The position numbers were made by a program, and so were the translations under genes. A stretch of 64,000 bases of DNA from Dreissena polymorpha (taxonomy: Eukaryota; Mollusca; Bivalvia; Myida; Dreissenidae): NCBI RefSeq assembly GCF_020536995.1, contig NC_068359.1, positions 122,635,661-122,699,660 of the forward strand, given 5' to 3'. How positions within the stretch are numbered: the first letter of the stretch is position 1; each line of letters opens with the position of its first letter. This document shows positions 23,581-34,489 of the stretch, one piece after another. A model generated the notes under the pieces. The model was not told the DNA's origin. It saw nothing but the letters and a program-made list of their open reading frames with translations, and did no database searches.

Positions 23581-24867
23581 ATCTAAACCAATAAAAAAAG
23601 TCAGTGGAACTTTAATTTTCCGTATTTTCTCTTGATTTTTACATGGTTTAAATTAACCTCAGCTTTAATAACAATGAATACAGTAGGGCACAGTCGACTG
23701 ACAATTTTCGGATAAACTTCCTGGTTTTTGTCAAAGGTAAATTTAAATAAGTTTTTCATTTGTTTTTCTCATTAAAAAAATCAAAGTTGGTCTTAAAAGA
23801 TGGAATTTCATGTTTAATGAATCTATTACACCAATCATGATGTTTGTATGAGCCGTTTTGGCGGTCATAACGACGATTTTAGACGCTGTTTATGTGTCTG
23901 TTTGCCTAGGTAGTTGTCAAAATCTTAAACACTTCTCAATTTATCATTTGTTGTTGAACTTTTCTATAATGACAATATTAACATTTCGTTGAACAATTTA
24001 CGGGCATATATTCCATTAGACGTATTCTACTTTCATTTTATTTACTTAAAATTATTGTATAACATTTAACAGACTGTGAACTGAGCAAGGTTGTATTAAA
24101 AAGTAATATCAAATTAATGCTGCAAATCTTTGTGCAATCTCACAATGACAGGTTAGCGATGACAATTCCATGCGAAATGATAGCATTAATGCATATGTCA
24201 GGAATGTGTTTAATTACAATGTATATTTGATTATTTTTATTGGTACATATTTAAATGTTTCTATTCTTGTAAAAATTTATAGTTTTGGATGTCAATATTA
24301 ATAGTTGTGTTCATGATCAAGTTTAACATGAAAGCAATGATGCTCTAAGATTCATAATAACAAGTAAAGAACGTAGAAAGAAAAAAATATCTTTCTCATA
24401 AAGCACGACCAACTACACAAATATGTGGTAATGCTTTTGAAACTTTATATTTTCAATGAATTGTCAGGCATGACCAAGAGGTTGCAGCTTAAGAAAACTT
24501 ATTAAATGTTCTCAGTAAATATGTTTCTGGACTATCGGAATATCGTTAAGATTGTATTGAGATGTAATACTTCAGCAGACCTTTGTTTTCATTGTCAAAT
24601 ATTATTTTCAACTATAACACAATCATACATAAATATTTTGCTATATTTTATTTATTCAGGGGCAGAACCTACTACCTGGTAGTTTCAATGATGAACTATC
24701 ATGATATAGGGCTAAAAGATGGATGTGCCAAATCCACCTCATGAAAAACAGATTGGGCAAAAGTGGAGTGCGAACACTAAATGATGTGTTGCTAAATAGC
24801 AGGTTTGATATGATTTACACCTTGCATTGTTTACACTGCACCTTCATGTATGCCATGTGACTTTAAG
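23581..24867. other. AT-rich intergenic stretch
   Basis: No gene or repeat structure could be supported. Confidence 0.35.
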
Positions 24868-25271
24868 ATCTGTGTTGGGAGAATAAGGTGCGACCCAGAT
24901 AACATTTTTAAGGATGTGTTTTTAAATTATTTCACCATTTGTAATGAGATAATGTCTAGAGCTCGCTCATTCGTGAGAGTGTTCTATAGATTTTATGATT
25001 TTGTTTTAACAAATAAGTGATTTTCAGTAAAGTGCAATCGCGCGTTTGTAATATGAAGTCCAAACACTGATCCGTCATTTTTCTAACCGTTCAAACGCGT
25101 CATTGCACATTACTGGAAAAATACTGATTTGTTTAAAAAAATCATGATACCTATAGAAAACTCTCACGAATCAGCCGGCCCTCGACTTTATCTCATTTAA
25201 AATAGTGAAATATTTAAAAAGAAATCTGTGAAAATGTTAACTGGGGTGCGCTTTATTCTCCCAACACAGAT
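24868..25271. mobile_element. 404-bp foldback element (ATCTGTGTTGGGAGAATAA ends)
   Basis: The left arm, from atctgtgttgggagaata, pairs along about 190 bp with the right arm ending tattctcccaacacagat. Both contain matching inner blocks (atgagataa, ttcgtgagagt, gtgcaat). Almost the whole element can form one long imperfect hairpin. No target duplication was evident. It is a non-autonomous DNA transposon by structure; the superfamily is not resolved. Confidence 0.75.
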
Positions 25272-27012
25272 GGTTTACCTTTATGGTGTTAAGTATGGAT
25301 ACTATTTTTTTATATTAAACATTGACAATATACTAATCACTATGCATAACTTGAGGGTTTATATTGAATAATATTCCAATCAATTATCATTTTTTCGTCT
25401 TGATTATATAATTTTAATAATATTTCTTGTGTTATTTTCACATACATGTAGATTAAGTTAAACAAGCATTAAGGCAAACCTAAAATATGACATGGTTTTC
25501 AATTTCAATAAATTGTTGACAAGCCTATGGTATCTATGGTGATGTGTATTTTTATGTGTTTGTTTAAGGTTTCTAATCAATCATTTTTATTTTAATTATT
25601 GCAGATCTTTACAAGTGAATTCGGCAAATCCTGATGCAACCTGAGCTAACCAAGTTTACTGACAGGTTGGACTCTGTGTGGATGATAATATGGACAATAT
25701 ATTGTGTTCATGTTGTGTAGTGATTGACATTTTTTAACAGATAAGATTCTTTAATCCAGACTTAACAGGTGATTTTTCTTCAAAGAATTAATACAATTCT
25801 TTTTATTGATGTGCATGAATTTGAGTACAAAATATCAACAATGTGTATTTTGTGTTGTTTTTCCAATCAGTCTGTCATCCATAGGTAATATATTAAGTAT
25901 GAGAAGGGAATATTTTATTTTTACATTTTTGTTGTTTTCTACACACCATGTCAGATACATGAAAATATATTTTATGCCCCCAACGGGCGGCATATAGTTT
26001 TCGCACTGTCCGTCTGTCAGTCTGTCTGTCCTCCGTAACACTTTTTGTGTTCACTCTCTAATTCAAGTAGTTCTAATCCGTTCTCCAAACTTGGTCAGAA
26101 GTTGCATCCGGATAATGTCTAGGTCAAGACGAACATGGGTCATGCCGGGCCAAAAACTATGTCATACCCTTCTCGAAATAGCATACGCTTTTAAACAAAA
26201 TACACTTTAATAAGTGCATTTATTCTGCGCTTTCTCCAAAAAAGTGTATTTTTTCTACGTCTTTCGTTTTAAAAGTACACTTAAATGCATTAAAGTGTAT
26301 ATTTCGAAATTAGAGCGTGTTTTTTCATCATCTTTTGAATTGCCAAGTGTATTTTTTCTGTACTTTTTCATGATTGAGTGCGTCTTTTCAATGGAAGTGT
26401 ATTTTTAACTATATCTTTTCCAAGACAGTGCGTCTTTTCAATTAAAGTGTATTTAAGTGTATTAATCAGTGTATCTTTTCTGGGTCTGAACATATTTTAT
26501 ACTTGAGAAACAAATGTACTTATCTTTTAAAAGAAATATTTTGTTTTTCTTAAAACTTAATCAAGAATACAAGTATTTTTTCTATCTTAAGGGCATTAAA
26601 TCAAAATTTTCAGCATACTTACAACCTCTGAAGCTTATGAATGGAACATCATTCTTTTAAATTACTTTTTTGTCCATACTTCAGTTCAATCAGTGAAAGT
26701 TAATTACAAGTCGGAACAAAAAGAATGTATAGTGACTGAAAACAAAAGTGTTATTAGTAAAGAAACTTAAAGATTTACTAACACAACATCCAGTTCATAC
26801 GTTTCAACAACTTTATTCACATCAACATTATATATTAGTAGTATTTACAAAAACAACACAAATACAAGTGTTATGTATGAAATTATCAAATGTTTATTGA
26901 TTATTTGAAAACATCAAGAAAATAATACTTTTCATAATAAATATTTTAACAACAATGTTTAACAGCTTTAAAAAGCACAAGTTCAACTAAATCAGGCTGT
27001 GGGTCACTAATT

Positions 27013-27091
27013 AAAAATATTGAACGTGTCAAGAATATTATGTGGGCTTCTGGCAAGCCCACATGATATTTTTGACACTTTCAATATTTTT
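27013..27091 (+). repeat. 79-nt near-perfect hairpin inside the 4.4-kb element
   Basis: The arms aaatattgaacgtgtcaa...tgtgggctt and aagcccacatgatattt...aatattt pair over about 35 bp with three mismatches or wobbles around a 5-nt loop (ctggc). The size and shape resemble a pre-miRNA or a small foldback insertion. Confidence 0.5.
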
Positions 27092-27732
27092 GATATTAAA
27101 ATTATATTTTGTCAACTTTCTTATACTGATATTTAACCCAAATAAAATTAATATCTACAACATTGACTACTAAACATATTTTTTAAAGGCAATTAAAATA
27201 ATATTTATAATAGAATTATAATTTTCTAACACCATTCAGTATGTTAAATTGAAATATTCACAATTAAATATAATATGCTAAGGGTTTTGTGCATGTATTG
27301 TAATTTGTGATTTCATAAACAATGAACAGATTGTTATTTCTCAGTAATGATATTCAATTTAAGGTCACATATAGAAGAATTGTTATCAATGATGTGTATT
27401 ATTCCATAAATATTTTGGTGTTGGAATTTGCCTTATCAGTAGATATATCTCAAGCTGACACAGCGGATAAGAGATCAGCTCTCCCCCAATTAAATCAAAT
27501 ATGCATCATAAACACTAATCTCTTATCAGTGACGCAGCAATGCCTAACAAAGGGGTGTATATCATCTGCATACTTTTGATTGGTTGATAGTTTTTGTTTT
27601 GAAAACAAGCCACTTTTGATTGGTTTAGGGCACAGGAAGTGAATTTGTTTAAACAAGCAGGTGTCAGCAACTGATAATGAGCTACATTTTTAGACATAAT
27701 TTAGCAAATTAAGATTTTAAATTGTACTTGTA

Positions 27733-28626
27733 GTGTCAAATGTCTTGAAATACTGTCGTCAGCATGAAGTATTGTGTGATGAAAACAATGTGTATTTACT
27801 ACAATGTAGTAAATTAAAGGAGGTTCAAAGTGGCTGGATACTGAAGAACAGTTGTAACAGGTTTGTATTTTCATTTCTGCATCCCTTTTTAATTAAGTTC
27901 ATTGAATTAATTATGATCATTATCATATTTATGTAGTGTCTCTGGTATATGGATAAGTAAATGCATTGTAATTTTAAGGAAAAATAACACCAATTGAAAC
28001 AAAAATAGATAAATATACAAATTAAAAAGTGTAAATGTTGTGTACAGTGAATTATTATGACTATGTTTTATGGTTATTGTCATCATAAATTTTATTTATA
28101 GCTAAGTCTGGTCATTACTGAATGGATTTCTTTCCCTCATATTTAATGAGCACTTTTATATTTTGATTTTAAAGGTAAAACTCTTGCCCCAAGGAAAGAA
28201 TGTGCATTATCACCTGCTAAAAAAGGAAGAAACAGGGGGATACTGACTGATGTATGGACTTTAACACTTTAAAATTGCAAAAAATAAACAAACAAAAACA
28301 ACAAGCAAACAAACTTGCATCGATTTAAATTTCTAATTATTATCGCAACAAGATTACCATTACAGCAATATTTCACAGTTAAGTGAAACAAAAACCTTAC
28401 AATTAAACAAGTATGAAGAATGCCTCGCCCTTTTGATAGTGTGTGAACTCATGTTTATCTTTTGCAGATCAATACGCATTCAAGATCCTCAAGAAGAGAA
28501 GGACACAAGCAACATCAGTGGTAGGTGTCACTCCAGCCCCTGCTTTTCCGGTCTCTCCTGCTGCTTTCCAGGTCCCTCCACCCGCCAAGTTTAGGTTTAG
28601 TCACTGGCTGCCATCCAGGTCCTCAT
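27733..28626 (+). pseudogene. Gene-like remnant inside the 4.4-kb element
   Basis: The frame from 27733 (starting MSNVLKYCRQHEVLCDEN) has protein-like composition and ends at a possible donor (aacag then gtttgt, near 27860). A strong acceptor, ttatcttttgcag, near 28468 opens a frame reading DQYAFKILKKRRTQATS and then a Pro/Val-rich low-complexity tail of VPP-type units that decays by about 28780. The frames do not join cleanly and no domain was recognised. It may be a worn transposase or cargo gene of the element. This is weakly supported. Confidence 0.25.
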
Positions 28627-30457
28627 AGCGTTTGCGGTCGTGTTCCCAAATGGCTGCTGTACTGGACTACTGGTCCCACCACCATATTCGGTCAAGGTCT
28701 CTCCAACTGCTGAAGTCCAGGTTCCTCCGGCCACTGCGCTTCAGGTACCCCCAACAGCTGTAACCTAGCTCTCTGCAGCAGATGCGTTCTAAATATATTG
28801 ACCCACTGCGGAACACTGCGATTAATCGTTTTTTTCCCCATACAATCTTCCACAAATTCCTCATTTTATAATGAAGTATACAATTCCTATGTTCATATTT
28901 TTTGTGTTATAAAGATGATTTTCCTGCATATTGTGTTTTTTCCCATAAATATGCATGGGGCTATTACTTTTTTTACTGAAACATATCAGCACAAAATCGT
29001 AAAAGACTTTAACATACTGTAATACAAAAAAAGTGTTAAAACCCACAGGAAACCACCTTGCCAAAAACCCACAAAAACATACTGAGCTGGTTATTGTTTG
29101 CCAAAACCTAGCAAGTGTGTGTTTCATTGTCCATAGTGCTTATAAGTTTAATAATTAGAATGAATTATCTTTAATGTATTTTTTTAGATATATAAACTCG
29201 GGAAGTTTACATTATTTTTGCGCCACATTACAAGTTTATTTAAATTTGTGTCATTCCTAAGATTTTCCCACGGCCTCCGAATGTCTCTCGTACCCTCTGA
29301 AAGTGTTTGTGTTAAGAAATTATTTATTACGTTATTTTTAATAAATAAATCTATTTCAGACTATAAAATACTGTTCTAGCTGTTGACATGTCCCCTTTAT
29401 AGTTAAAACTGAGATAACTTGTGAGAAAATCGTTGTAAATGGTTGTATATATTTCCAAGTTTGGAAAGTTATGTAGATCTCAAATGTGCTTCCATGTACA
29501 TAGTGCTTATATATTTAATAATAAGAACGAATTATCTTTGATGATATTTTAGGTTTTTTCATATAAACTCGAAAAACTTACATAATCTGTGCGCCACATT
29601 ACAAGTTTGGCAAGAAAAAATCTTTCACAATATTACAAACCGTGTGAGGATTTAGAAAGATTTTTTTTAACTTTTTTGCCATTTGACAATTTGGTAAGCC
29701 TACATGTATGTCTTTGTCTTTCAACATATTTTATTTGCCATTGTTATTTATTGTGATATTGTTTGAACAAAATGTATATTGACATGTTATTTTTCAATGC
29801 ATCCTTTGTATGGAACAATGTAAACCAAAAAGTATAGGGACAGGGGGAAGCAGTTGCAGAGGAAAGCAGAAAAGCTTTTAAGCACCTATAGAATGGTCTT
29901 AACTACTTGTTTATTTTAAAATGATTTATGTTAATAAATGTGTTTATTTAAAAAGTTTATTTGCTGTTGTTCTTTCAGATCATATTTAAACCGGCCACTT
30001 TTCATATCCAAATGAATGTGTTTTTTTAATAGACATTTTAAAAGATACACTTAAGAGCACTTATACACTAAAAATACACTAGAGCGTTTTTTTTTCTTCA
30101 AAAAATACACTAGAGCGTATTTTTTTTCCCCAAAATACGCTAGAGCGTATTTTTAAAAAAAAAATACACTAGAGCGTATTTTTTTCAAAAAATACACTAG
30201 AGCGTATTTAAGTGTATATTTTCATGTTTTCCTAAGTAAATTAAAACGCTTAAAATACGCTTCAAGTGTACTTTTTGGGGAACAAAAAAAAACGGTAAGC
30301 GAATTAATGCGCTTAAATATACTTAAGCGTATTAAAACACTTAAAAACACTTAAATACACTTTAAAATACACACAAAAGTGCATTTATACACTTAAAAAG
30401 TGTATTATTTGAACAGAAAAATGCACTTGTTTAGTTAAATGCGCTTTAATGCGCTTT

Positions 30458-30521
30458 AAAGCGCATGTTATTGGCACCGTATTTTTTAAGCAAAAAATAC
30501 GGTGCCAATAACATGCGCTTT
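30458..30521. repeat. Perfect hairpin with 30-bp arms
   Basis: The arm beginning aaagcgcatgttattggc at 30458-30487 is exactly complementary to 30492-30521, with a 4-nt loop (aagc). It sits in the right subterminal region of the 4.4-kb element among gcgcttta/taaagcgc repeats. Confidence 0.75.
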
Positions 30522-31080
30522 AATGCGCATTAAAAGCGCATTTAATGCGCATTAAATGTGCATTTAGTGCACTTTTTCGAGAAGGGTAGGGTCACTTAGT
30601 GCGTTTCAAACATTCAGCATGGTGTCCGCTCTCTAATTCAAGTAGTTTTTATCCGATCTTTCCCAAACTCTGTCAGAAGTTGTATCTACATAATGTCTAC
30701 GCCAAGTGTAAACATGCCCCATGCCGGGCAAAAAACTAGTTCACTTGGTCACTTAGTGCGTTTTAAACATTCAGCTTGGTGTCCGCTCTCTAATTCAAGT
30801 AGTTTTCATCTGATCTTCACCAAACTTGTTCACAAGTTTTATCTAGATCGTCTCTAGGCCAAGTTCGAACATGCATGCAAAGAATTGGCAGAAAAAAAAC
30901 ATCTACAAACTGCAGCAGATGACATATGTAACAAACAAAATTTAAATATTGAACACCTGTTATGTAGCAAACAAATAGTTAAATAAAATAAACGCGATGT
31001 ATATCTCAAAAACATTTGCACACTTATGCTTTTATTTAGTGACAAAGTTACAGTTGGGGGCATCCGTGTCGTGTGGACAC

Positions 31081-33190
31081 ATTTGTTTGATTAATGATAA
31101 ACAACTCATTCATAGTGATCTAACTATAAAATATTCTTTACACGATAAGAAATACATTGTATTGTATGCCTGCTAATATTGTGGTCTTAAAATAATATCA
31201 CTAATACTGTTGTAGTTCATTTAAATATCAAGATATGTGATGTTAACGTATGTGTTCATGTTATGTTTGTATTTGATTTATTTGTACATGTAAATGAATA
31301 TTTTGGTGTTTAAAGTTCAATCTATAGTGAGTTAATTAGTGACGTGTGTCATTAAATATGTAGTGCTTATTGCTTAAATTTTGTTTGCGTTGAAAATCAT
31401 GATTTTGAATCTCAACGTATGAAATGCACTAGTGAATTTGGTTTGACACTTATGCGAAAATCAATAATATATTAACTTCAAATACATTGTTGATCACAAA
31501 CAGCATGTACATGCAAGCCACAAATTACTGTTTCCATGGCAACTGTTAACTTAATGTATTTTGTCTACTTAATTTTATCAATCATGGAACAAAATTGAAT
31601 TGCTAAATAAACAAACTAATGTCTGGCAGTACAGACACAAAACACAAATTGTATCATGAGGAGTTATTCGTTTTAGTTTTAAATTCATAGCTGTACAAAC
31701 TGTTCAATTTCTGAATACACACCTTTTTCCAGAAAATGTGCATATATTTATGTATATAATAAACATGTTAATGATGTTCCATATCTGTCCAGAACATATT
31801 TTGTTGATTTTCTGTGATTTTTTTGGCTTAAATTCTTAAAAATAGTAATAAATATGAAAAAAGAACATGTTTTGTTCCCATGGCAACCATGAGTAGTTAC
31901 GGATTAATTTGAGTACAATTAATTCCGTACTTTGAAATTAATTATGTTCATCCAGATACGCGATCAATGGAGATATTATCAACACAAACTGATCAGCATA
32001 ACAAGTATCGACACTGGTTGAATAAGGACGTCATTTCATCCAAAACGGGCTTTCAGCATTTATAACACACAAAAAGTGACAGACCCAGATGGGTCATAAT
32101 CTCGTTCCCAGCCACATATCTTCATCGCCTATGTAGGGTGGCCATCACTTATTGATCGACTATCCATTGTGACTTTTTGAAAAATGCAGCTGCAGCCTTG
32201 ATTTTTATAAACCTGTTTATAATAATGCATACACATACTAAATGAATAAAAAACTTCCGACAAAACGTCTTCTTAAAAAAAGATAGATTGACTATGTATA
32301 AAGATATTGACAACTATATACATAGTCGAACTATCTTTTGTTTAAGAACTAAACTTCTTCCCAATCACACTAAATCTAGCCCCAGGCCTTAAGTGCCTAC
32401 GGCGCTTTGATTCATTTTCCAATGAACCCACTTCGTATGCAAATTGAATCATAGAGATACTTTCTGGTCAAGTTGTCAAAACGACGTTATTATTTGCACG
32501 AAACTTAATGGCGTTGTGTTTTATTGGTCAATAGCGAAATAGCGAAATGACGTTATATGTTTTGCGCGAACTTCAAAGATTCATACCCATTTGACGGAGA
32601 TGAAACCGAAACTGAAAATAGATTCATAGGCTAGATTGAAAAGAACTTTTATGACCCTTACCACGATAGAATTTCAGCTTAAAGATCATTTTGTGTTGTA
32701 ATTACGCCAGCGTTTATGCAAATTAGGCATAATTTCCCGACAGTTCATACACCGATGAAATGCAGAAAAATGCTATCCAATTCTTAAGTAAATTTTGACA
32801 TAATTTAGGTCTTTTCCCCACCTAAAGGGAACTTATTGGAGCAAGCTTCTGTTTTGTAAGTGACTAATTTTATACCTCGTCATAAGCATGCAGTTAAGAT
32901 ATGCAAGACACAATTTTCATTTTAACTTATAGACACATCCCAAACTTCTGCTCTTATTCCTCACTGAGTCAGTCAATTTAATCCCAGTCAAAACTGTCTC
33001 TCGGGTAATTTTAGTGACTGGTGACATAGCTATAGCTTAAGTATCAATAGATATGCAATTGAGCCTAAAATGTCACTTAAATTCTGCTTTGATTTGCCTT
33101 TTCTGGAAAGTGCTGTATTTTTATTTGATATTGCAATGTTTAATGCCTTCTGATGCTTGTTTTTGTATGTTTGTTAGCTCACCTGAGCAC
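31081..33190. other. Intergenic stretch with no supported gene
   Basis: AT-rich with no long frame. A short motif, agtgcctacggcgctttgat, near 32391 belongs to a dispersed motif also present near 16261, 52060 and 52608. Confidence 0.35.
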
Positions 33191-34190
33191 ATTGTTCAAA
33201 GGTCAAAGAGCTTGTCCGGGCCATAACTATGTCATTCATTGTGAGATTTTAAAATCATTTGGCACATTTGTTCACCATTATTGGACGGTGTGTCGCGCGA
33301 AAGAATTACGTCAATAACTCCAAGGTCAAGGTCACACTGGCCATAAATGAGCTTGTCCGGGCCATAACTATGTCATTCATTGTGAGATTTTACAATTATT
33401 TGGCACATTTGATCACCATTATTGGACGGTGTGTCGCGCGAAAGAATTACGTCAATAACTTCAAGGTCAAGGTCACACTGGCCATAAATGAGCTTGAACA
33501 GGCCATAACTATGATTTTTATTGTGAGATTTTAAAATCATTTGGCACATTTGTTCACAATCATTGGACGGTGTGCCATGCGAAAGAATTATGTCGATGTC
33601 TGCAACGTCAAGGTTACACTTGAGTTCAAAGGTCAAAAAGGGCCATAAACTTGTCCGGGCCATAACTATGTCATTCATTGTGAAATTTAAAATTACTCTG
33701 TACATTTGTTCACAATCATTAGACGGTGTGTCGCGCGAAAGAATTACGTCAATAACTCCAAGGTCAAAGCTACACTTTGAGTTCAAAGGTCAAAAATGGC
33801 CATAAATGAGCTTGTCCGGGGCCATAACTATGTTATTCATTGTGATATTTTAAAATCATTTGGCCTATTTCTTCACCATTATTGGAAGGTCTGTCATGCG
33901 AAAAAAATATGTCGATATCTGCAAGGTAACACTGTGAGTTCAAAGGTAAAAAATGGCCATAAATGATATTGTCTGGGCCATAACTATGTCATTCATTGTG
34001 AGATTTTAAAATTACTCTATACATTTGTTCACAATCATTAGACGGTGTGTCATGCGAAAGAATTACGTCGATATCTCCAAGGTCAAGGTCACATTTGGAG
34101 TTCAAAAGTAAAAAATGGCCATAAATGAGCTTGTCCGGGCCATAACAATGTCAATCATTGTGAGATTTAAAAATTTCCCGGTACACGTCT
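33191..34190 (+). repeat. Satellite, units of 141 and about 160 bp
   Basis: About seven units are marked by gcttgtccgggccataac at 33208, 33349, 33490, 33647, 33808, 33967 and 34127. The first two periods are exactly 141 bp. Later units gain a gttcaaaggtcaaaaatggc segment and reach 157-161 bp. Blocks such as attattggacggtgtgtc, gcgcgaaagaattacgtc and aaggtcaaggtcacac recur. Open frames in the array are by-products of the repetition. Confidence 0.85.
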
Positions 34191-34489
34191 GTGACAAAGC
34201 TCTAATTATAAATATTTTTTTTTAACCTGGTTTTGTGTCAATTTTGTCCCTTGTTTAATTTTAGTCAACAAATAAATGGAATTTCATTAGTGTATTTCAA
34301 CATTACCTTTTTTGCCTAGTATTGTTATTTTATACCATGTTCATCTTATGTCTAATTTTAAATGTGCCTTAATGTCTCGCAATAAAATTGTACATGTTTT
34401 CATGTTTGTCGTCATTTAAATAATAAAATATCATTCAGTACTCCTTTTCATGTTTTCAATCAATTGACCATGATACTCTTGAGTACAAT

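Larger units (their letters stand above)
26167..30586. mobile_element. 4.42-kb DNA-transposon-like element with TA duplication and CCCTTCTCGAAA ends
   Basis: The ends CCCTTCTCGAAA and TTTCGAGAAGGG are perfect 12-bp inverted repeats flanked by TA at 26165-26166 and 30587-30588. The host repeat resumes seamlessly on both sides. The subterminal 300-550 bp at each end are packed with degenerate copies of aagtgtatttttt, aatacactagagcgtatt and gcgctttaatgcgc in both orientations, likely repeated transposase-binding or structural sites. No transposase frame survives. Gene-like segments in the middle are described separately. The TA duplication fits Tc1/mariner-like or ISL2EU-like transposition, but the ends do not assign a family. 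Confidence 0.7.
25974..31080 (+). repeat. ATGCCCCCAAC repeat with about 130-bp subunits, split by a 4.4-kb insertion
   Basis: The left end is atgcccccaacgggcggc and the right end is gttgggggcat, giving inverted termini. Inside are about three diverged subunits of 130-150 bp with gtccgctctctaattcaag, agttttcatctgatcttc and acatgccccatgccggg, at 26040-26166, 30587-30735 and 30736-30872. The 4.42-kb element at 26167-30586 sits within it, so this repeat is older. Confidence 0.7.

Noticed and set aside
33259-33786. Repetitive frames (for example FTIIGRCVARKNYVNN) as a repeat protein
   Set aside because: The repetition follows the DNA unit on both strands and the frame is lost when unit length changes.
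33191-34190. Regularly spaced repeats that might suggest a CRISPR array
   Set aside because: The units are 141-160 bp and homologous over their full length with no unique spacers, in a eukaryotic context; this is a satellite.
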